A DNA stretch of 64,000 nt from Maniola hyperantus (taxonomy: Eukaryota > Arthropoda > Insecta > Lepidoptera > Nymphalidae). The translations under genes were made by a program, and so were the position numbers. Under the pieces are notes generated by a model. The model searched no databases, was not told where the DNA came from, and was given only the letters and a program-made list of their open reading frames with translations. Shown one piece after another: positions 33,259-46,789 of the stretch. Position 1 is the stretch's first letter; each line of letters begins with the position of its first letter. The DNA is taken from contig NC_048553.1 in NCBI RefSeq assembly GCF_902806685.2, positions 3,827,099 through 3,891,098 on the forward strand. Direction: 5' to 3'.

Positions 33259-34656
33259 TTATCTTAACTGTTTTTTGTGTTTTATTTTAAAATCAAAGAA
33301 AAACATTAAAAAAGCACTGTTTATTCAAATTAAATATGTAGTAGGTATATATTACATTAAAATATATAATAATATAATCTTAATTAAAATAGCAAAAGAA
33401 AAATACAGCTAATAATAATAATCTATTGAATTAATAATATCCTTTAAACCATTTTTTGTATTGCAACAATAATACCAAAAAAAATTGCCTAATTAAATAA
33501 CAAGAATTGTCACAGAATGTTTTTGAATTTACAAATTACTCCCAACATTATATTTAAAGACAAAAAATACTGATCTAGATGTTTGACAAAACAAACGCAA
33601 CATTCCAATTTCCAAATTATTATCGGACCTAAAAAATAGTCATTTTGAAGTGAATTCGTGACATTTTGGATTTGCATAAAGCAAACAAATTATCTGTATT
33701 TAAGTAATTGAACAACCTTGAACAAAGGATCGTATATAAAAATACAAAAGCAATTCTGATCCCCGTGTGGAGTTGCACCAGTTAAAATTGTAAGTCGAAA
33801 AATATAGTGGTGGGTTGACACTTGACAGCCCACGCTCCCTTCAGCCAGTAATCACCCGTAAACATTTTCACTATGAATAATTGTTAAGTTATTTTAAACA
33901 TTTTAAAATTGTTATTCAAACAGCTGAAACTTTCTTATAAATGAAGTCAAGAAGCATGCAAATATATTTTTGTGTATTAATTATGCCTTGTTCGTTGAAT
34001 TGAGCTAACATAGGATGGTCTCTCTCGCACAATTGTATAGAAGTGAAAAGGATGCACTATGATTGTGACCATTGCCTAAAAATTTAATTGTGCCTCTCTG
34101 CTTCTCTATATTGCGCACAATAACCACCATAAAAATTGCTTAACTTGTGCATGTGCCTTTGCTGGTGCGGTATCAAGATAAAATTATTAATGAGATATTT
34201 TAAACTTTATAAGTAATAATAAAGAAATCATTAGTAGTTAGGAAACAATTAACAACAATATAACAAGAATGTATGAGAAACACTACAAGTTAGAAATAAA
34301 CAGAACATGGTCCAATGACCAAGCCAAGTTGACATAAAATCAAAATGTAAGAATAAAAGTAAGGAGCATAAAAATATATGGACAGAGAGGGACAGTTAAG
34401 ACTGCGATTTTGGTCGCAACGTAAACGTGCCCTAAGTCTGTTATCTGCGACAAATGACGTGCGGTTTCTTAGCTTCATATTAGCTCATCTCTATGAACAG
34501 GGTATAAAAATATGAATAGAGGGAATACAAATTCATTTTTATCAAACAACTTTTTGAGGTAGTTACCCAATGTATCAATAACTGTGATTGTGATTGTTTA
34601 CCAGTGACAACATGGCTTTAGTAGGTGAGTATATGGCGCGGGAATGGGCGCGGGCG
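33259..34656. other. AT-rich spacer between C3orf33-like gene and Rab8
   Basis: Very AT-rich, with no conserved open frame. It contains the 3' UTR side of Rab8 (minus strand). A TATAAAA word at 34503 is followed by ATGGCTTTAGTAG|gtgagt at 34612; see findings. Confidence 0.5.
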
Positions 34657-37600
34657 TCAGAGCAGGGAGCAACGCGAGAGCCACGACGTGGGCTTGCGTT
34701 GCCGGTCGTTGTCCTTCAGAGTGTGCACGCCACTTCTGTTGCCAGGCGGGTTACTCGCCTCCTGGAAACGTAGGTAGGTAATGTGAGTTAGGGAAAATGC
34801 GTAACATTAAGAGCAGCCACATATTATCAGAAATTGCCTGTCAGAAAACTTCTCGCACTTCTCTGCGAACATGAGAAGCGATCGTATTTTAAGTCAATAA
34901 AGCTGAGATTAGATCAACAAAGGATGCAACACCTATGTTTCACTCTATTCTGTATTGTATGTGTTACGTCAACTTTATTTTATGGCACGCAACGGCGACA
35001 CGACGTCGGTGCACCCTGCTTTGAATAGAAATTTATGGAGAGTGATGCAGCTTCATACATTTTTGTACAAAGCAGTGCGCAAGTGTCGCCTACTTCATCG
35101 AATCAAACAAAGTAAAGGTTTAATTTAATTCCCTTAGTCAGTTGGCACCAAACCATTATCAGTGATACTTAGGTTAATCATTGAAATATCTAGGAATTTA
35201 ACATTTAGCCTATAAAAATTACCGGTAACACTAAAGTTATTGGGTTATGTACTTTGTTGTGAATGTACTGCATTCTGCCACAGATGTAAGATACCTATGA
35301 GTTCAGATCTGCTCATTGATTTATTTAGCTGTAATTTTATCTAATAGATAGATCTATTTGATTTACAAAATAGTCTAGGTGTCCAAGCGAAGTGTAAATG
35401 TTTTATGTACATATAAGGCTGGGCTCTAAATGAATCAATCGATTGAATTGATCTACCAATAAAGATACCAGGCAAGGTACGCGCTAAACAACATAACATC
35501 AAACACTGATAATATGATATAACTCTGATAAGACTCGTGAAATACCTACATTTTACCATATCTAATGACAATAACATTTTAGCACCTCTCTTATTTAATA
35601 CTTGGTATACTTAATAATAGTCTTTCATCAAACAAATAACCTTGTACAGTTTATATTATATTAATCTTTAATTTCGTAAAATTTTGGATAAGTAAATTAT
35701 TGCAAATGCTAGATGTTTCAGTAATAATGAAAGTGTTTGTAGATATGAATTGCTTATTTTTCAATCCATTTAAAAGTTAAAAGATTCTTAATTTTCATCA
35801 AAGTTGGTTCAACAAGATGAAAATAGATTCATGGACACATCTCATTGAGCAACATGGACTATTTGAGTAAAAACTAATAAGTTTTTACAATTAAGTATAA
35901 TATAGTTATATAGTTTTTACAATTAAGTATAGTATAAGTTTTTATAAATAATTAATTAAGTTACAATTTTATTTGTATCATAACAGGTCTATTTTATATT
36001 CTTCCTGTTCAAGCAACTACCTATAAGTTAAAAAATAATCCATACTTAATATTATAATAATTATTATTACAAAAGTCTGTTAATTTTTCACCGCTCATCT
36101 GTTTAATTGATTTTGGTGTTTAGTACAGAGACAGCTTGCATCTTGTGGAAGGACATAGAATATTTTGTATCCCAGAAAATAAAAGAAGTCCCACTGGATT
36201 TTTAAAACCTAAATCCACTCCACAAAAGTTGTGGGCATCATCTAATTTAAAAATACTTATTTAGTTCTAATCAAATGAAGAGTTGTAATGTAACTAATAC
36301 CATTATTTCATTACTTTTTAAATAAAAACAGTTTCTATAATAAAACTAATTCAACTGGCACTTAAAACCTGGAACTTGCTAGAAAGAAAATGTTTATACT
36401 GATTCGACAGAGCGATTGTTATAAATAAATCATAAGAATAAACAAAAATGTTTGTCTTTTCTCTGGTACATTATTAAACACCTGTGCATGCAATGATTAA
36501 TCAAAAAACTGAGCATTTTCACACTAGCCAATACTTTATTTATTATTTTATTTTTATGAGTATTAGTAAGTGTGAACACATTTTGAAGTTATAAGTTCAG
36601 CATTAAATAATACTTAACACTGCTACATGCACTTAATTATTGCTAGAATTAATTAATTATTAATGATTTATTTTGACCTTTAAATAAATGTAGGTGTATA
36701 ACTTTATAGGTACAGTATATTTAAAAAATGTTTCTCAATAAAAGAATTAAAAAAATCTCTTTACAGGAATTTATGTGCATGATTAATTCCAATCAGAATA
36801 TGAATAAGCAATGTTAGGTTTTTTATTAGATAAAGGCATTGAGTCATCAACACATCCTTGCTTTTAATGCAAAACACTGTTGATTAATTTTTATCATGCT
36901 TACAGGATGATTTCAAATGTACAAATTCTTTTATGCTTTTGGGTGAACAAAGGTAAGTCCGCACTGTGTTTCACTGTGTGATTTATTTCGGCAGCATTTT
37001 GTGACTTGGGAACTGTATGAAGCCGTTCGGGCGTATTTTGAGTGTGTCCGACTCCATACAATTTCTATAATGTGTCACAGAATTCTGCAGATAAAATCGC
37101 TCAGTAAAAATCCTCAGTGCGGTAAGAATCTTTGTTGCAAGCTTATTCAAATGACTTGATGAAGTTATTTAACTCAAAAACAACTAATTTGTTCTATCAC
37201 AACAACAGCAACTTTTAGCAAAACAACAACAAAACACAGTATTTTACCTTCTGTTATCAAGTTTGGCATGAAACAAAAGAAATACAACAATTTAAAATAG
37301 AAGGAACATATACTATCATTAAATCTAACATTTTATTTTCTTTTCAATTAAATATTATTACATATATACCTTTTTCTCATAATTCTGTCTTGTAGCCTTT
37401 TTTTAAAATAATAGTCTTGCCTTAATCTTATATTAAAAAAGATTGTTTTTATGTAATGTGACTCACACACCACCTATATATATATATTGTTTTATATTGA
37501 TGGTACTACATCAGAAAACTTTTCCATAAATCCCAACAACAACTACACGAAGTTTCAATTAAATCAGGTAAATGTTGTGCAAACACAGGTAGTAAACAGA

Positions 37601-38945
37601 TACACAAATATTAATTTGTATATAAGAAAAAAGGTAATTTTTTATTTGTACAATCATACCTGTTTTTTCTCCATCTTTGCTTTAATATCTCTTGCTAGCG
37701 TGTAGAATGCATACTCAACATTTAATGAGTCTTTTGCTGATGTTTCTACAAATTTAATCTGATATTCTATTGCTAATTGTTCGCCTCTCTCTTTTGAAAC
37801 CTGTAAATGAAATATTTAAATTTTGTACAACCATTGAAGATAATACAACAATAATTTTTATTTCGTAAATAGTAATTTGTGCTAGGAATTAACAACACAC
37901 ACAAAATATTCAAATCTAAACCACAGCGAACATTGCGCAAATGGCATTTTTACTTTTAATAATAAATAAATCACTGATTTTACACAAAATGGCCTGTAGT
38001 TCAAATACACTAAGCTAAACCAATTGATTTACACAGTTTCATTTATCAATACAAAACATTGTTATAATGAAATGAGGAAAACCAGTTTCCTCCTATTGTT
38101 CCATAGTGCTTTTATCTTTAAGTTACATAAAACTGCCTATCCAGTTTATTTATAATGATCCGTCTATTTATAAAAACTGGACATACATTTTTAAATAGGT
38201 AATTAGCTTTACCTGTCTTTTAGCATCTAAATCACATTTATTGCCAAGTATCATTTTTTCCACATCAGCACTGGCATTCTCTTCAATGTTTCTGATCCAA
38301 TTCTTGATATTTTCAAAGCTCTTTTCGTTAGTGACATCATAAACCAACATAATGCCCATGGAACCTCGATAGTAAGCCGTCGTTATCGTGCGGAACCTTT
38401 CCTGACCCGCCGTATCCCTTAAACAAATACACAATGAGCCAATTATTATATTATAGCCAATAAACTATTGTTTTACACTTTGGCACAAAAGATGAATGAA
38501 AACATACCATATTTGTAACTTTACTTTTTTGCCATCGAGGTCTATTGTCCGAATTTTGAAGTCAATACCTGAAACAAGTTAACTGGTAAACTAGGTTCAA
38601 TTAATTAAAATTAGTGTATGATGATGGTATGATGTCATTAAATGTTCACTCGTTTAACTCACTAAGGGCTTCGTTAAACAGAGAACCGCACCCTTCCTCG
38701 GAACATATTGATACGAAAAAATCAAACAATACAACAAAAAATCTTGTTCGATGACAATTACGTATAAAAAATACAACTTTTCTGACAATAACCTTTGGAT
38801 ACAAAGACTGGGACCACTTACCGATTGTGGATATAAATGAAATATTGAATGCATCTTCGGAAAATCTAAATAGTATAGATGTTTTTCCCACTCCAGAATC
38901 ACCTATTAAAAGTAATTTAAATAAATAATCGTAAGTTTTTGCCAT
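34657..38945 (-). CDS. Rab8: Rab8 small GTPase
   Basis: Rab8 is an exocytic GTPase that directs Golgi-to-plasma-membrane and ciliary traffic. Five exons on the minus strand: 38822-38945, 38508-38568, 38213-38417, 37660-37800 and 34657-34761; total 211 aa. Motifs: P-loop GDSGVGKTS, switch I FISTIG, switch II WDTAGQERFRTITTAYYRG, GNKCDLD for guanine specificity, ETSAK. The effector-region residues distinguish Rab8 from Rab10 (RTITTAYYRG, NWIRNIEENASADVEKM). The C-terminus is found only by reading a distant exon: EASNPPGNRSGVHTLKDND and then SWLSRCSLL, the CaaL-type geranylgeranylation signal of insect Rab8. The P-loop is followed by Ser where Rab8 usually has Cys. The last intron is 2.9 kb. The gene is divergent from Polr2g. 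Confidence 0.96.
34762..37659 (-). other. Last intron of Rab8
   Basis: 2,898 bp, strongly AT-rich, separating the hypervariable prenylation tail from the G domain. It holds a reverse-oriented, diverged interspersed repeat at 36075-36244, and an imperfect inverted-repeat element around 36950-37140 with arms near 'ccgcactg' and 'cagtgcgg'. I see no gene within it. Confidence 0.75.
36075..36244 (-). repeat. Old interspersed repeat, family 2-like, reverse
   Basis: 'tggaaggacatagaatattt' and 'cccactggatttttaaaacc' match with many changes. Confidence 0.7.
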
Positions 38946-39452
38946 TTTCTATTTCGATCAAAGAATACACACTACACAGCCATTCATTTGGCATTTTTGA
39001 GTAATCCACAGAGTAAATGTATGAGTAATCCACCGCCACCACAGATCAATAATTGTTCCCCGGAGTATGATTCAAAGAGTAGGTATGTAATTATTATTGC
39101 TTCTGGGAGTCGTCAAGAAATCTAAATATTTATGAGAAGAAAAGGCAAAAAAGGTGATTGACTGACTGACTGATCTATCAACGCACAGCTCAAACTACTG
39201 GACGGATTGGGCTAAAATTTGGGATGCAAATAGTTATTTTTTTTCTGGTCGGTGATGATATATTCAAATTCAATGTACTCTGTGGTGATGATCATTATTA
39301 AAAAAATATATGTCAGTTTGACAGTGACAGATTAGCGCGGCATCAAGCTACTTTGAATCTTAATAAATCTTTTTTACTAAAATATGAAATGTTTTTGTTT
39401 CTGAAACTATAATGTATTAAAGTGAATTGATGAATATAACATTCTATTGACA
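38946..39452. promoter_or_regulatory. Divergent promoter region between Rab8 and Polr2g
   Basis: Only 507 bp separate the two start codons, so the promoters must share this space. About 90 bp of it (39150-39242) is a reverse-oriented piece of an interspersed repeat. No TATA box is evident in the expected positions. Bidirectional use is inferred. Confidence 0.55.
39150..39242 (-). repeat. Interspersed repeat fragment in the Rab8/Polr2g promoter
   Basis: Reverse match to the 'gatcagtcagtcagtcacc ... ccgatccgtccagtagtttgag' repeat family also seen at 56601 and 29213. Confidence 0.75.
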
Positions 39453-42400
39453 ATGTTTTATCACGTAAGTTTTTATTCATTTAGGCTTTAGCGAAAATCC
39501 GTGTAAAAGAAGCGCCAATTTACTATTTTACTTGAAACTTGCAGATATCATTAGAGCACGAGATCTTATTACATCCTCGATACTTTGGGCCCCAGTTACT
39601 AGATACAGTAAAACAGAAGCTATACACAGAGGTTGAAGGGACATGTACAGGCAAGTAAGTGTATTATATTTCGGTTTACTGACCTCCTGGCTCCTACTGT
39701 TTCAGTTAATTCAGTCTGCCGTTCTTAAGGCTTCCTCTCTCGTAGAATATGGGATAGGAACCTGCCAAATTGTTTCACTGTGATTTCATATCCAAAAATG
39801 CATCTTTACTTACTTTGTTTACCATAACATTTTATGATGAATCATACTACATTCTACTTATCAATATAAGCACACAAGGTTGTACAGCGTGATGGTGATA
39901 GAAGATCTCTCTTGAGTGGTATTCCTCATTGCTGAGAGTCATAACATCTTCCATTAACTACATAATGGCTATTTTCTTAAGATATTAATACAGTGAGATT
40001 GCTAGATTTTTCTGTATAAACTGCAATGAAGAATATAATTGTACCTAGTAGTGGTAATAGCCTATGTATTGCCTTGTATACTGTATGAAGTTAGATAGGT
40101 TCAACAGCAGATGATGTTGTAATGGGTTCGATTCTCAAGTTGAACTTAAATAGGTATTGGGTTTTCTGTTAGAAATCTCTTAGTCCTAGCTCAGAGTTAG
40201 GAAGCTGGCAGTGTTTCGCCCCTATGCCTTGGAGAGCACATGACGCTCTTTGGTCCTGCATTAAATCTCTCTGGTCTTGTCGGATTTCCATCCCATGACG
40301 TCGGCTATGACAGTGAGGAACTAAAGAGTGCACTTGTGTTTGCACACATACCTGTGCTGCTGTGCACTATAATATCTCCTACGCAGATGGAGATGGCCCA
40401 GCTGAAATTTAGTTGGAAGGACTATATTATAAAGGTCTTATCTTACATCTTTTGTTGTAGATATGGGTTTGTTATAGCAGTGACAACAATAGATAGCATA
40501 GGAGCAGGCCTCATCCAGCCTGGTCAAGGATTTGTGGTATACCCTGTCAAATATAAAGCTATAGTGTTCAGGCCATTCAAAGGAGAAGTCCTTGATGCTA
40601 TAGTTACACAAGTTAATAAGGTATGGCAACTTATAACTCGTCATGCGTAGACGGAGTAAAAAATCTAGGCAAAGGAACATTTGCTTTCTCATTCACAGTA
40701 AAAAGAGAGCACAGATAAAGTTACTAATGTGATAAACAAAGACGCAGCTAACCTATTTTTTTGTCCCTTAGCGTGTAGCCGAGTTTTTTCAAGAAATACA
40801 ACTTTAGTTGCAAGACAAACTTTGAGAATTCGTGGCATCATTGTATTTCTCATTAGTTATTTACTTGTTTTCACATAACAAACGTTTAATACAAATATTG
40901 TTGAGCGGTTTATACAAATATTGACTACTAAACAATGGTAATTGTCATGTTATTCATCGTTATGTCGTCCTATTGCTATCTCAGACGTGATTACAGTACT
41001 TTAGTATAGCTTTTTTAATCAGCCTACGTCCTCATGTTAGGTGTACTGCTTGACTGCTATTGCTCGTGGAGTAGGGTGTGGGTTGCAGGAGGGTGACACT
41101 GACTTTGGATTAATTGATTTTCATATTGTCACCTATGTCCTGCAACTTGTGCCTACTTCATGGGTCATCTCAGTGAAACATACCTAAATTTTTTTTTTAC
41201 AAAATTACACATTCTATTACAATATAATATGACAAAAATAAAAGCATTGATTCTTATTATATTACAGGTTGGAATGTTTGCACAAATAGGTCCACTTAGC
41301 TGTTTTATTTCACATCATGTAAGTATAAAAAAATCATTAATAATAGAAAGATGTTGTTTGTTTGTTGTTAAAACTACTTTTAGAAAATTAACCTACTGTT
41401 TAATTAACCTGCTATTGTTGTCATCACCAAATGATTAACCTATTGCTGGCTCACTACTGAGCACTGGACTTCTCTTAGAATGAGAATGGTTTGTTTATGT
41501 AAATAATATCTACTACTCTGGCCAAGTGATGCAGATTTCCTCACAGTGTTTTCTATCACCATTAAAGCAAGTGATAATTGATTACTTAAAATGTACATAA
41601 TTTTGAAATGTTAAGAGGTGTGTGCCCATGATTGAACCCCAGACCACCCAAATAGAAGGCTGACATCTTAACAACTAGGCTATCACAGCTTATTTTAAAC
41701 CTTATCATTGTTGTATTGCAGTCAATTCCGGCAGATATGGAGTTCTGCCCCAATGTGAATCCCCCGTGCTACAAGAGCAAACAGGAAGACAATGTCATAC
41801 AGGAGGAGGATGTCATCCGATTGAAGATAGTGGGAACTAGGGTTGATGCTACTGGTATTGTAAGTACCTATTATTTTGTTTTGAACATGCTTTCATGATA
41901 ATGTAAAATAAATATTATACATATTATAACTGGATGTCTTACTGACTGATGGATAGTTATGCTCACTACCAAATTGAACTAATCCAACAACCGACCATCA
42001 AAAAGTGTAATTTACCTACTGATGACGCCTGCGACTTCGTCCACGTGGATTTTTTTTTTAAAATCCCGTGGGAACTCTTTGATTTTCCAGGATAAAAAGC
42101 CTATGTCCTTCCCCAGGATGTAAGCTAACTCTCTACCAAAATCGGTTAACTGTTGGGCAGTGAAAAACTAGCAAACAGACAGACAGACACACTTTTACAT
42201 TTATAAAAGACTGAACACTTTTAGTCTTCCATCCAAACATGCATGCAACTTTTTCGTTACTTGCAAAAGTTCACAACAATTTCATCTTTATGGACTATGG
42301 CATATGGAAGATCCTACCTAGAGTCTACCAATCCACACATGCCCAGCATGGTAGACTATGGCCCTTCTCACTGAGAGGAGACCCGTGCTCTGTAGTGAGC

Positions 42401-42554
42401 CGTCGATGGGTTGATCATGATAAGAGATCCATGTCCAGCAATGTACATCTATTGGTTGGCAATGAGGTTTATGAAATGACCGTTTCATTTTATTTCTTTC
42501 CAGTTTGCGATTGGAACATTAATGGACGACTATTTAGGATTAGTGACGCAGTAA
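39453..42554 (+). CDS. Polr2g: RNA polymerase II subunit RPB7
   Basis: RPB7 forms the Pol II stalk with RPB4. It contacts nascent RNA and supports initiation and mRNA export and decay coupling. Six exons: 39453-39464 (MFYH only), 39545-39654, 40461-40620, 41268-41318, 41722-41859 and 42504-42554; total 173 aa, against 172 in human. N-terminal RNP-like domain: ISLEHEILLHPRYFGPQLLD, YGFVIAVTTID, PVKYKAIVFRPFKGEVLDAI. The S1/OB domain begins VGMFAQIGPLSCFISHH and continues through VIRLKIVGTRVDATGI and FAIGTLMDDYLGLV. The first coding exon is only 12 nt, a feature shared by many RPB7 genes. The fourth intron contains a full reverse-oriented SINE. Confidence 0.97.
41425..41693 (-). mobile_element. 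Diverged SINE, reverse, in Polr2g intron 4
   Basis: Ends 'aacaactaggctatcacagc', the complement of the SINE A box. The body is clearly older than the 12162 copy. Confidence 0.85.
42017..42215 (+). repeat. Interspersed repeat, family 2-like
   Basis: 'gacgcctgcgacttcgtcca' start, 'ccaaaatcggttaactgttg' centre, 'acttttacatttataaaag' end. Confidence 0.8.
42317..42425 (+). mobile_element. SINE 3' fragment
   Basis: 'gagtctaccaatccacacat' to 'gatgggttgatcatgat' matches the 3' third of the 12162 SINE. It lies in the last intron of Polr2g. Confidence 0.82.
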
Positions 42555-43447
42555 CTGTAATAATTGAAATATTGCTTATGTATATTATTATAAGATTTAA
42601 TTATAAAATGAAACACATATCACATCTTTCATTTATATTATATTTATTTGGCATTCAAATAATAGTGTAAAAATTCATATGTAAGTATGTAACAAAAACA
42701 ATCTGTCAAAAAAGGACAAAATATTTGGACACTTCAGTCTATTTGGGCAGTTAGCTTGTGACCGTTGACTGTGTACTGGACTTGTACAGTGGTGGTTACA
42801 GTAAAGGGAAAGACACACTTGTTCGGCATACACAACGTAATATGCAATGCATCGACATTTGTCATTTTTATATGAACACATGTGAAGAAACAAACTATTC
42901 TTATACACTGCAAATCGACACAGCATTAATCTGGTCTACAAAACATACGTCGCACGTTAAATGCGTACATACATTGCAATTGCATAATATTACGTCGAAC
43001 TAGTTTGTCTTGTTCCTTAGGATACAATCTTACATCTAAAATAAAGTGAAACTTATTGTTATTTCTTACAATATAGTGACCTTTCATGAATTCTGCACCT
43101 TATAGTATCAAACTATGACAATGTGACAATTGGCTCACGTTCTGCCAATATTGCCTAATATAGTTCTAATAAGATTTTTGTAATTTTATTTAAGTATTGT
43201 GTACCCACACTTGAAGGAAATTCCGAAGTATGTTTTAATACTTATACTAAAAATTGCGGAATCGGCAGGGATTCGCTATTACTAAGGGAACCCTAAAGGA
43301 ACCGCGCGATAGCCAGAGGGATGCAGGTTCAATCTCTGCTGTTTCAGCAATTTTTAGTATGTATTAAATAACTGCGTATTTTATTAATCAATAAAGGAAT
43401 AGAACTTTTATAATTAGAGTACTATGAATTGCCCATAATACCAATGG

Positions 43448-43629
43448 TACAGTAGTCATCAGGAAATATTGTATATCAACCTTTAGAAAGAGATAGCGGT
43501 TTCGAAGAGCGTTGTCTCTGTCGTTGCGACCCACAAAATGTCACCTAGGTATGAGTGACAGAGACAACACTCTACAAAGCCGAAATCTCTTTCTAAAGGT
43601 TGATGTACAATATTTCCTGCCAGCTACGG
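43448..43629. mobile_element. Palindromic MITE, family A copy 4
   Basis: Outer arms diverged ('tacagtagtcatcaggaaat'); inner arms are well paired ('gttgtctctgtcgttgcgac'). Confidence 0.82.
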
Positions 43630-43818
43630 TAATATTAATCACAGGTTTGTTGCTATAGGTGCAGATAATATTGAACTTCCAAATCGAAACAAATTGTGCA
43701 CTCTGTATTATCTTAGCATAGAAATATCATCTACTGATTTGTATGTGATTGTGTGCGCGACATCGTAAAGACGCAGCTTAGTTGTGTGTCTCACTCGGAA
43801 CACGCACACATGTAATTG

Positions 43819-43966
43819 TATAGTTCGCGACAGGTCGAAATGGCAATTGGGGAGGGAATGCCCCGCACAGCTCCCGCGCTAACCCAGTGCGGACGAGCGC
43901 GGGTGACGTGCGGGGCGTCCCCCCGCTTCATACTCCGATTGCCATCTCGACCTGTCGCGGCCTATA
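43819..43966. mobile_element. GC-rich palindromic element, family B copy 4
   Basis: Most complete copy: tatagttcgcgacaggtcga at the left and 'tctcgacctgtcgcggccta' at the right, enclosing GC-rich complementary arms. Confidence 0.88.
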
Positions 43967-46789
43967 CACACCGTGTCTGAACAACAAACACATTCACGAC
44001 GTACAAAATGAGAGAATACGTGAACCATTATGCAAGTCGAAAAAGTACTAGAAAATCCTTTAAAAATACACATAAATAATAAAATTCTATCAATATGGAT
44101 TTAATGGCTTAACTAAACATATTTTTAATAATTTTATTTCATGGTTTCATCATAGTCATAAGATCCAGATCTTCCATTTTACAATAATATGACGTCAAAA
44201 CATTCGAGAAGCTTTATTTCGATATATTGTTGTTACAAATATTTAAGAGAATATTACATATACAAATATTTTCACTCCACATTTTGTGTTTTAATGTCTC
44301 GTATGTTGAAGTAATTTAGATTAAATTTTGTCCAAATCAATACTTATAATAAATCTATATTATATTCTTTTCATAATTAGACTAAGGTAAATTAAACTAA
44401 AGAGAAAAATATATACATAATATTTAGTACCTAATAGTACAAAAATTAACTAAACTTATTCGAAATTTGTCAAAATATCCAAAGGGATGATTCTTTGGTT
44501 TGTCAATTATATACAAAAAGTACCACACAAAAATAAAAAAATAAATTAAAAAACCCTAATGAAATATTGCTTGTGCTTAACGAAATATGGCATCTAAATA
44601 AATAATACTCAATATGAGATCAGAAACACAAACTAAGCAATGATTAATTATTATCTAAGCACCGAATAGGCCTTAACTTTAAAGATATCTATGTATAGAA
44701 TCATTATTTACTTTAGCATAACTTCCAAGCATAAAATGCTTTACTACAGTAAAATCTACATAATTATCGTATATGTTTTTGTTATAAAATATTGAGACAT
44801 AACATTGTGCAATATAACCATAATAATATGCATGATAGAAGATATATTTGGAACAGTCATTTAATTTTTTTAGTCACAATAATTTGCACAATTGGCTCAC
44901 TGAATACACGCGGGCGATGACGTGTGCCGACTAACTGGCCTGGAATATTACACGAAATTATGTAATTGACGGAAAATACCTACGTATTGAATTGAAATAC
45001 GGTAATTCAAAGTAAATGTCGTGTTATAATTTTAATAATTCATCCACTTCATTACTAATTTGATCATTTGATTTTCATCTCGAAATTCTCACACCAGCAC
45101 TCAGCAGATCTAGTATGAAAAATTTCCCGCCCGCTATCTTAGGACAATAATCACTCCTATATGCTCCTATGACAGTATGCAGGATATTATTCGTGCCAGA
45201 TCTGCAGCTTTGAAAATTAAGATACAATCGAAAACAAGACTGTCTTCAAATTAATAAACGTTCAGTAACAGTTGTTTTTTTTCATTTTAAATTACGAGAT
45301 TGTTGTCAATGCGTGTGCCTAACTCGAAGTTGAATTGTTTGTTCCCCATCTATAAAGAACATATTCAATTAAGTACACAGTTTCTTTCAAACGTTATGGT
45401 CAGACTCAGTGTGGTCAGCAACGCGATCGCCGCCTTACAAGGCACAAATCAAGACTTCAGGATAAACATACGATACTGCAAACATTTCAAAACAAGTATA
45501 TACTCTGCTACGTACTCAACAGTACAGGAAGATTCGAAGCGAAGGAAATAACGGATTAGGAATTCTTAAGGCTGATATGAATATATCTTATAGTTACGGG
45601 GAATAAAGTCTATTTCGCTATGGGATGTCTAAACAATTTATAGTCTAGGAAAGGTCTAGAATTAAGAGTGGGTCGGCTTAGTGCTAAATTACTTCAGTGG
45701 CATTTTAGACACAATCGATTGGCTCTAACATTTTTAACGAGTGCGATGTAACTCTCCATTGGCTGAAACTTTTCACTATTAGCTAAAATATACTTGTAGG
45801 TATCTTAGCACTTAAGTGCTGCAGAGCAGAGATGTGTTTAGTAAATCAATCTAGTCTAAAATATTTAATCCTCGTCATCTATTAAAAATCTGATTGGTTT
45901 TCTAAGCACATCGACGCCCATCTGCTTTGATAGATACCGAGTCTAAATTCAGCTAATTACAACATTCGCAATATGATAATCAAAAGTTTAGTGCTAGAAA
46001 GATTGATCTTTAGTTAAAATACTCAAAGTAGTACGATTTCGATCCTAAATTATGAAATCAGTTTTCATATAGTACCTGTACTTAAGATCGAATTTATGAT
46101 TTCATTTGTGTGTTAAAATGCCGCCTGAATGGGACTCCTTAATAGTTAACCATCGAATAAGAGGGGGAAAAAGATTGAAATACAATCACTATCTATCATC
46201 GAAAACAGCTTAACAATTTTAACACTTTAACACTATACTGATGAATTTCTCACGTAACACGAATTATAGTTTACATTAATACTGACATATTTTACCGAAG
46301 ACCCTTAACACCACTTTGTGATAAGTAAAGATAGATGGTAGATGACTGTTAAAATGAAGATTTTAATTGATACATTTTCCCGAATGAAAAGAAAATGTTG
46401 TTTGGTGCAATTGCACTAATAAGTATTTTTTATTTGTAGTTCTTATTTTCTAAAAACTAGTCTATAAGTTTTCTTAACATAAGTCAGCTATCGAGTTGGA
46501 AGATAGGATATAGGAAGCACAAACGCAATACACATTCTTTTAAAATATTTGAAAAAATAAAATATAAATGTATTGAACATTCACTCAATCACAAAGTGGT
46601 AATGAGCCCAGAGTGTAAGTTTTCAAGTTAAGGCTTTGCACATTACACAGACTCGACGCCGAATCCATTCCGACTCGACTAGTGAAGCATATAAATGTGA
46701 GCTTTATATCGTGCTCCTTACAATCCTTTTCAATATTTCATTGAAAGAAGTGGTCATGCGAAGACCTTAAACGTGACAACGGAGTTATC

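Noticed and set aside
42239..42670. 143-codon plus ORF across the last Polr2g exon
   Set aside because: Out of frame with the real exon (FAIGTLMDDYLGLV) and built partly from a SINE fragment.
45300..45551. 83-codon ORF in the 6-kb spacer
   Set aside because: No recognisable domain, no splice support and AT-rich composition like the surroundings.
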